NCBI RefSeq assembly: GCF_009725235.1
Contig: NZ_WJFC01000056.1
Location: 1-64,000, forward strand
DNA length: 64,000 nucleotides
Origin: Scytonema sp. UIC 10036
GTDB taxonomy: Bacteria; Cyanobacteriota; Cyanobacteriia; Cyanobacteriales; Nostocaceae
Direction: 5' to 3'
Below the pieces are notes generated by a model. It was given only the letters and a program-made list of their open reading frames with translations. It made no database searches and was not told the origin of the DNA. This document shows positions 58,557 through 64,000 of the stretch, piece after piece; positions within the stretch are counted from its first letter, which is position 1, and every line of letters begins with the position of its first letter. A program made the position numbers and the translations under genes.

Positions 58557-60176
58557 ATGACAGAACTGAAACTGCGCCTGCAAGAGGGAACTTCCGAAAA
58601 AATGATAACGGTGCATCAAGATACATTTACAATAGGTCGCCTACCCCAATGCGATCTTTGTATAGCGTCTGGAGGAGTTTCCCGTTTCCATGCCCGATTG
58701 ACGAAAACTCCCTCCGGTAAGTGGACTGTTGAGGATTTAGGCAGTAAAAATGGAACACAATTAAACGAAAACCTTGTCACATCCCCCCAACAGGTGCATA
58801 GCGGCGATATTATTTGGTTGGGAGATGTTAGTCTAGTTGTTTTACTCACTGCCGTAGAACCGATAACCTTCAAGCAGGAAGTCGGAGCAACCGCTCAAGG
58901 AAGAACAATTCTTCGTAATGTTAAACAATTACAGGAGCAATGGCTGCTGACTGATATTGATGATAGTGACATTGCTAATAAAGACAAAACTATTGCCCGT
59001 TTAAAGGATTTAGTAGACATAGCGAAGAATTTGTCTGCAGCAGCCTCGATACAAGAGATTTTCTCCCAAGTTCAGGAAGTTGTTTTTCGTTACCTTGACA
59101 GCATAGATCGTTTGGCACTCTTAATTGATGTAGGCGGTAGCGGCAAGCTAGAATTAATGAATGCGGCAACAAGAGATTTTTCCCAACACGAATACTTATT
59201 AACAGATGGTGATTGGATTAGTCGCAGTATCTGCCAAAAGGTTTTTGAGGAAAAAATAGCCATTCAAACCGCTGATGCTCAAAACGATGAACGGTTTGCT
59301 GGAGAAAACAGTATTTTAGTGAAAGGCATTCGTAGCGCCATGGCAGTCCCTTTATGGGATGAGAATAAGGTAGTTGGAGTTCTCTACGCTGATGCCCATC
59401 TTTCATCATATCATTGGACACAAGAAGGTGAGGAAGAACTCAGGTTTTTTTCAGCTTTAGCAAATCTTGTCGCTTCTAGCGTACAGCGCTGGTTGTTAGC
59501 AGAGAAACTTAAAAGTGAAGCGGTGCTTCGCCAAAGATTGGAACGGTATCATTCTCCGGCTGTTGTGCAGCAGTTAATATCTGTAGGAGTTCTACCTGGT
59601 GGTCGTTTACCACCACAAGACTGTGAAATTAGTATTTTATTTGCGGATTTAGTTGGATTTACTGCCCTTTCAGAACGGCTATCGCCAACTAAGATTGCCG
59701 AACTACTAAATTATTTATTTGAAGAAATGCTACAAGAAGTGTTTGCCTTTGGCGGCACTTTGGATAAGTATATTGGTGATTGCATTATGGCATTTTTTGG
59801 CGCGCCCGAACTGCAGCCAGATCATGCCAATCGCGCTGTGGCTTCTGCTATGCGAATGCTGACACGTCTGGAGAAGCTCAATACTCAGAATTTTTGGGAA
59901 GAACCACTTCAATTGCGGATAGCAATCAATAGTGGCAGAGCGGTGGTGGGAGATGTTGGTAGTTCTCAGAGAGTTGAGTACACTGCATTAGGAGGAACTA
60001 TTAATTTAGCTGCCCGAATGGAAGGAGTTTGCCCTCCGGGTGAATGCACCATTAGTGAAGCTACTTATAGTTTGCTTTCAGATACCTCTTATTTTCATGA
60101 AATGGGAGATTATCGCTTTAAAGGCATTAATCGATTGGTTAAGGTTTATCAGACGAAGATGCACGAAAGGATTTAA
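58557..60176 (+). CDS. FHA-GAF-adenylate cyclase (class III)
   Basis: The 539-residue protein has an FHA phosphothreonine-binding domain at about 5-95 (FTIGRLPQCDL, then VSRFHARL and DLGSKNGTQLN). A GAF domain lies at about 155-315. The C-terminal cyclase homology domain has ISILFADLVGFTALSERLSP and TLDKYIGDCIMAFFG with both metal Asp and the adenine-contacting Lys. VEYTALGGTINLAARME carries Thr where mammalian cyclases have Asp, as in many cyanobacterial cyclases. All catalytic positions appear present. It would produce cAMP in response to a phosphorylation state and a small-molecule signal. Confidence 0.92.
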   Translation: MTELKLRLQEGTSEKMITVHQDTFTIGRLPQCDLCIASGGVSRFHARLTKTPSGKWTVEDLGSKNGTQLNENLVTSPQQVHSGDIIWLGDVSLVVLLTAVEPITFKQEVGATAQGRTILRNVKQLQEQWLLTDIDDSDIANKDKTIARLKDLVDIAKNLSAAASIQEIFSQVQEVVFRYLDSIDRLALLIDVGGSGKLELMNAATRDFSQHEYLLTDGDWISRSICQKVFEEKIAIQTADAQNDERFAGENSILVKGIRSAMAVPLWDENKVVGVLYADAHLSSYHWTQEGEEELRFFSALANLVASSVQRWLLAEKLKSEAVLRQRLERYHSPAVVQQLISVGVLPGGRLPPQDCEISILFADLVGFTALSERLSPTKIAELLNYLFEEMLQEVFAFGGTLDKYIGDCIMAFFGAPELQPDHANRAVASAMRMLTRLEKLNTQNFWEEPLQLRIAINSGRAVVGDVGSSQRVEYTALGGTINLAARMEGVCPPGECTISEATYSLLSDTSYFHEMGDYRFKGINRLVKVYQTKMHERI

Positions 60177-60468
60177 ATCAGGCAGAGGGCAGAGGGCACA
60201 AAGGTTTGTCTAAAAACTTTTTCTTGTCTTTAGCATAGCTGCCTTCCTCAAAATCAAGCTGGTTTGCTGAGATACATCCTGGCTTTACAGCCATCATAAG
60301 CATAAGTACACATTAGTTATGTATAATTTGTTTCAACTTTAGTTGCAAAATTTTAATACAACTAGAACGAGCATTTATTAAAAGACTACAATTATTTAGT
60401 GAAACCGCAATTCATATATGTAACAATGCGTTGCTGTTTTAAGTAACTTTTTAACGGGAGGTTAGGTC

Positions 60469-61836
60469 ATGGCTATTGCCACCATTAATCCCGCAACAGG
60501 GGAATTGCTCAAAACTTTTGAGCCGTTAAACGATACCGAAATCGCTACAAAACTTGATTTGGGACAACAGGCTTTTGAGCAGTATCGAAAGACTGGTTTT
60601 CCAGAACGAGCATCTTGGTTGCAGAAAGCTGCTGATATTCTGGAGCAAGAAAAAGCAGAGTATGCTAAGCTCATGACTCTGGAGATGGGTAAGCCTTTTA
60701 AAGCAGCGATCGCAGAAGCAGAAAAATGTGCCGTTGTCTGTCGCTACTATGCCGAACACGCTGCCCAATTCCTGAGTGATGTGAGTGTCAAAACAGATGC
60801 CAGCCACAGTTTTGTCCGCTACCAACCACTAGGCATCATTCTTGCCGTCATGCCTTGGAATTTTCCCTTCTGGCAGGTTTTTCGATTTGCCGCACCTGCT
60901 TTAATGGCAGGAAATGTAGGATTGCTGAAACACGCTTCTAATGTTCCCCAATGTGCTTTAGCTATAGAAGAAATTATACGACGAGCAGGTTTTCCCGAAG
61001 GAGTCTTTCAAACCTTATTGATAGGTGCTAGCAAGGTGGCTTCCTTAATGGCAGACGAGCGCATCAAAGCTGCCACACTAACAGGAAGCGAACCAGCCGG
61101 AGCAAGTTTAGCCGCCGCATCAGGAACACAAATTAAAAAAACTGTTTTGGAATTGGGAGGTAGCGATCCTTTTATTGTTTTGGAAAGTGCAGATCTAGAA
61201 GCAGCCGCTACTACAGCAACTTCCGCACGAATGCTGAATAACGGGCAATCTTGTATTGCAGCCAAACGTTTTATAGTTGCTGAAGCTGTGGCAGATAAAT
61301 TTGAAAAGTTGCTGCTAGAAAAATTCCAAGCCTTAAGAGTGGGAGACCCCATGAACCCAGAAACCGACTTGGGACCTCTAGCCACCCCCGATATTCTCAA
61401 AGAGTTAGACGAGCAAGTGCATACTTGTGTTAAGAATGGTGCAAAACTCCTCATAGGAGGGCATCCTGTATCAGATAGACCTGGTAATTACTATCCTCCA
61501 ACGATTCTCACGGAGATTTCTCCAGAAAATCCAATGGCAAAGGAAGAGTTTTTCGGTCCTGTAGCAATGCTATTTCGTGTTGCGGATATTGAGGAGGCAA
61601 TCAAACTAGCAAATTCCACACCCTTTGGCTTAGGAGCCAGTGCATGGACAACTAACGCCGAAGAACGCGATCGTCTTGCTGAGGAAATCGAAGCAGGTTC
61701 GGTATTTATCAACGGAATGGTAAAATCTGACCCGCGCTTACCCTTTGGTGGCATTAAGCGTTCCGGATATGGCAGAGAACTGAGTATCCAAGGCATTCAT
61801 GAGTTCGTCAATGTTAAAACTATATGGGTTAAATGA
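60469..61836 (+). CDS. NAD(P)-dependent succinic semialdehyde dehydrogenase
   Basis: The aldehyde dehydrogenase family protein has the N-terminal MAIATINPATGELLKTFEPL, the catalytic Cys in NNGQSCIAAKRF and Glu in VLELGGSDPF. GGGAGG precedes the ATG. It is followed by a ThDP-dependent enzyme gene about 205 bp downstream on the same strand. This matches the arrangement of SynPCC7002 A2771/A2770, where it converts succinic semialdehyde to succinate after 2-oxoglutarate decarboxylation. Confidence 0.9.
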   Translation: MAIATINPATGELLKTFEPLNDTEIATKLDLGQQAFEQYRKTGFPERASWLQKAADILEQEKAEYAKLMTLEMGKPFKAAIAEAEKCAVVCRYYAEHAAQFLSDVSVKTDASHSFVRYQPLGIILAVMPWNFPFWQVFRFAAPALMAGNVGLLKHASNVPQCALAIEEIIRRAGFPEGVFQTLLIGASKVASLMADERIKAATLTGSEPAGASLAAASGTQIKKTVLELGGSDPFIVLESADLEAAATTATSARMLNNGQSCIAAKRFIVAEAVADKFEKLLLEKFQALRVGDPMNPETDLGPLATPDILKELDEQVHTCVKNGAKLLIGGHPVSDRPGNYYPPTILTEISPENPMAKEEFFGPVAMLFRVADIEEAIKLANSTPFGLGASAWTTNAEERDRLAEEIEAGSVFINGMVKSDPRLPFGGIKRSGYGRELSIQGIHEFVNVKTIWVK

Positions 61837-62032
61837 TTTTGGATTTTGGATTTTGGATTTTGGATTGGGAAAAGTTAGTGGTTAGTTGTTAGTTGTTAGT
61901 TGTTAGTTGTTAGTTGTTAATCCCTAACCACCAACTACTAACCACCAACCACCAACTACTAACCACCAACCACCAACTACTAACCACCAACCACCAACCA
62001 CTAACTACCAACCACCAACCACTAACTACTGA
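61833..62032. repeat. Tandem repeats TTTTGGATT, TTAGTTG and CCAACCACTAAC
   Basis: Three tracts lie between the dehydrogenase and decarboxylase genes. The TTAGTTG runs (61880-61918) and the CAACTACTAACCAC runs (61925-62020) are complementary and can form a long stem, which may affect transcript passage between the two genes. Confidence 0.85.
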
Positions 62033-62041
62033 GGAAATTAA

Positions 62042-63685
62042 ATGAACACGGCTGAACTACTGGTACAATGCTTGGAAAATGAAGGTGTAGAATATGTTTT
62101 TGGACTTCCTGGGGAAGAAAACCTGCATGTTCTAGAAGCCTTAAAACACTCTTCAATTAAATTTATTACTACCCGTCACGAACAGGGTGCGGCGTTCATG
62201 GCAGATGTTTACGGACGTTTGACAGGAAAAGCCGGAGTGTGCCTTTCTACCCTCGGACCTGGGGCAACAAACTTAATGACAGGAGTGGCAGATGCTAACC
62301 TTGATGGCGCACCACTGGTTGCCATCACCGGGCAAGTAGGAACAGATAGAATGCATATCGAATCCCATCAATACCTTGATTTGGTAGCAATGTTTGCCCC
62401 TGTTACAAAATGGAACAAACAGATTGTCAGACCAAGCATCACGCCAGAACTTGTGCGAAAAGCCTTTAAGCGATCGCAAAGTGAAAAACCGGGCGCAGTA
62501 CATATTGACTTGCCGGAAAATATAGCTGCCATGCCCGCAGACGGCAAACCATTGCAAAAAGACAAAATAGAAAAAACTTTTGCATCTTTTGCCAGTATTA
62601 GGGCAGCTGCAGCAGTGATTTCGCAAGCAGTTAACCCCATAATTCTAGTAGGAAATGGGGCTATCCGCGCTCAAGCCAGTGATGCAGTCACGCAGTTTGC
62701 CACCCAGTTGAATATTCCCGTTGCCAATACATTCATGGGTAAAGGCATTATTCCTTACACCCATCCTCTAGCACTGTGGGCAGTAGGATTGCAACAGCGA
62801 GATTTCATCACCTGTGGCTTTTCCAATACCGATTTAGTTATTGCCATTGGCTACGATTTAATTGAATTCTCCCCGAAAAAATGGAACCCCGAAGGCAAGA
62901 TTCCTATTGTTCACATTGCAACAACTCCTGCAGAAATTGATAGCAGTTATATTCCTAAAGTAGAAGTTGTAGGGGACGTTTCAGATTCACTTTTAGAAAT
63001 ATTAAAAGTTGCAGATAGGCAAGGCAAACCCAATCCTTACGCCATCAGCTTGCGGGCAAATATTCGTGCTGATTACGAACAGTATGCCAATGATGATGGA
63101 TTCCCCATCAAGCCACAAAAGCTCATTTACGATTTGCGGCAAGTTATGGGACCAGAAGACATCGTCATTTCTGACGTAGGCGCACACAAAATGTGGATTG
63201 CCCGTCATTACCACTGCTACAGCCCCAATACCTGTATTATTTCCAATGGCTTTGCCGCAATGGGAATTGCCATTCCCGGCGCATTAGCAGCAAAACTCGT
63301 CTATCCAGATCGCAAAGTTGTCGCTGCAACAGGGGATGGTGGTTTTATGATGAACTGCCAAGAACTAGAAACTGCCTTACGTGTTGGGACACCATTTGTC
63401 ACCCTAATCTTTAATGACGGTGGCTATGGATTAATCGAGTGGAAGCAAGAAAACCACTTCGGTAAAGGACGTTCATCCTTTATACATTTTGGCAATCCCG
63501 ACTTTGTCAAATTTGCAGAAAGCATGGGACTAAAAGGCTACCGAGTTGAAACTGCGACAGATTTGGTTCCCATGCTCAAAGACGCCCTTGCCCAAGACGT
63601 TCCGGCTGTCATAGATTGTCGTGTAGACTACCGAGAAAACAGCCGCTTTACCCAAAAAGCGGGTGAGTTAAGTTGTTCTTTGTAA
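62042..63685 (+). CDS. 2-oxoglutarate decarboxylase (ThDP enzyme, acetolactate-synthase-like)
   Basis: The 547-residue protein has the acetolactate-synthase fold. TTRHEQGAAFMADVYGR carries the activating Glu, and the cofactor motif is ATGDGGFMMNCQELETA ending NDGGYGLIEW. It is a close match in layout to the cyanobacterial 2-oxoglutarate decarboxylase. GAGG lies 8 bp before the ATG. Beside succinic semialdehyde dehydrogenase it supplies the two-step bypass that closes the cyanobacterial TCA cycle. True acetolactate synthase is the main alternative, but the neighbour favours this call. Confidence 0.85.
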   Translation: MNTAELLVQCLENEGVEYVFGLPGEENLHVLEALKHSSIKFITTRHEQGAAFMADVYGRLTGKAGVCLSTLGPGATNLMTGVADANLDGAPLVAITGQVGTDRMHIESHQYLDLVAMFAPVTKWNKQIVRPSITPELVRKAFKRSQSEKPGAVHIDLPENIAAMPADGKPLQKDKIEKTFASFASIRAAAAVISQAVNPIILVGNGAIRAQASDAVTQFATQLNIPVANTFMGKGIIPYTHPLALWAVGLQQRDFITCGFSNTDLVIAIGYDLIEFSPKKWNPEGKIPIVHIATTPAEIDSSYIPKVEVVGDVSDSLLEILKVADRQGKPNPYAISLRANIRADYEQYANDDGFPIKPQKLIYDLRQVMGPEDIVISDVGAHKMWIARHYHCYSPNTCIISNGFAAMGIAIPGALAAKLVYPDRKVVAATGDGGFMMNCQELETALRVGTPFVTLIFNDGGYGLIEWKQENHFGKGRSSFIHFGNPDFVKFAESMGLKGYRVETATDLVPMLKDALAQDVPAVIDCRVDYRENSRFTQKAGELSCSL

Positions 63686-63771
63686 TTGTTAGTGGTTAGT
63701 GGTTAATTGTTAGTTGTTGGTTGCTAATAACTAACAATTAATTACTAACACTAACAATTATTGATAACCTC
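63686..63771. repeat. Complementary TTAGTGG/CTAACAA tandem repeats
   Basis: The two halves (TTGTTAGTGGTTAGTGG and CTAACACTAACAATTA) can form a stem between convergent genes and may act as a bidirectional terminator. Confidence 0.6.
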
Positions 63772-64000
63772 TCACTCAACTATTTCAACAATGTAAAATT
63801 GTCCGCCGTTATCGTCTATAGTCCACAAATTGCCTTCAGATGTCGCTTGAATTTCACAATAGTATGTTCCTGGAGTTAATCCATTTAGTGTCAGCTGGTG
63901 TTGCGTTTGTGGCTCTGCATTTCCTATCTGCTCACCAAGAACTTTGCCAATTTGCAACTTATCTAGATGAGAATGAAAGCGTACAACATTGGTTGTCGGA
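63772..64000 (-). CDS. C-terminal part of a protein running off the window
   Basis: The frame stays open to the right edge. It reads HSHLDKLQIGKVLGEQIGNA, then LNGLTPGTYYCEIQATSEGN and ends NGGQFYIVEIVE. The TPGTYYCEIQA stretch looks like a terminal beta-sandwich strand, as in exported or surface proteins. The family cannot be named from this piece. Confidence 0.6.
   Translation of the reverse strand, partial: PTTNVVRFHSHLDKLQIGKVLGEQIGNAEPQTQHQLTLNGLTPGTYYCEIQATSEGNLWTIDDNGGQFYIVEIVE

Overview
The window is cyanobacterial, most likely from a filamentous, possibly heterocystous, member of the Nostocales. Frequent HIP1 octamers (GCGATCGC), short tandemly repeated repeats of the TTAGTGG/CCAAAAT/ATTAGCA kinds, Uma2 and pentapeptide-repeat proteins, a PEP-CTERM protein, a GH100 alkaline/neutral invertase and a 2-oxoglutarate decarboxylase/succinic semialdehyde dehydrogenase pair all point that way. 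The species cannot be named from sequence alone.

Positions 1-16,940 form an accessory defence island. A five-repeat CRISPR array (99-417) and a decayed, oppositely oriented array with a related repeat (16261-16418) bracket a type III-B (Cmr) locus. On the minus strand lie cmr2/cas10, cmr3, cmr4, cmr5 and one gene fusing Cmr6 to Cmr1, followed by a CARF-HEPN ribonuclease gene. On the plus strand lie cas1 and cas2. No Cas6 gene is visible. Cas10 keeps its GGDD cyclase motif, Cmr4 appears to lack the catalytic Asp, and Cas1 appears to lack two of its three metal ligands. The locus therefore looks biased towards cyclic-oligoadenylate signalling rather than RNA slicing or spacer capture. Toxin-antitoxin genes and fragments, remnants of Rpn-type nucleases and small inverted-repeat elements fill the gaps. 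One such remnant overlaps the 5' end of the CARF-HEPN gene.

From 16.9 to 25 kb there is a minus-strand group (2OG-Fe dioxygenase, PLP-dependent class V aminotransferase, unknown protein), then an Uma2 nuclease and a long membrane-anchored coiled-coil/TPR protein. From 25.5 to 31.3 kb is a fermentative segment: pflA, a nitroreductase-like gene, pflB and a broken Tat-exported molybdopterin oxidoreductase split by a 167-bp inverted-repeat element. From 31.8 to 34.5 kb are four nearly identical tandem small genes of unknown function, a related larger protein and a DUF1232 membrane protein.

The remaining half is more ordinary chromosome: pentapeptide-repeat protein, FAD oxidoreductase, slipin, small kinase-like protein, PEP-CTERM protein, invertase, sorbosone-dehydrogenase-like protein, SDR pseudogene, a receiver/histidine kinase/AI-2E transporter cluster, HtrA-type protease, MFS transporter, an internally deleted Ser/Thr kinase, a VanZ-LamG protein, an FHA-GAF-adenylate cyclase, and the two enzymes that close the cyanobacterial TCA cycle. 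Dispersed palindromic and tandem repeats occupy most intergenic regions.
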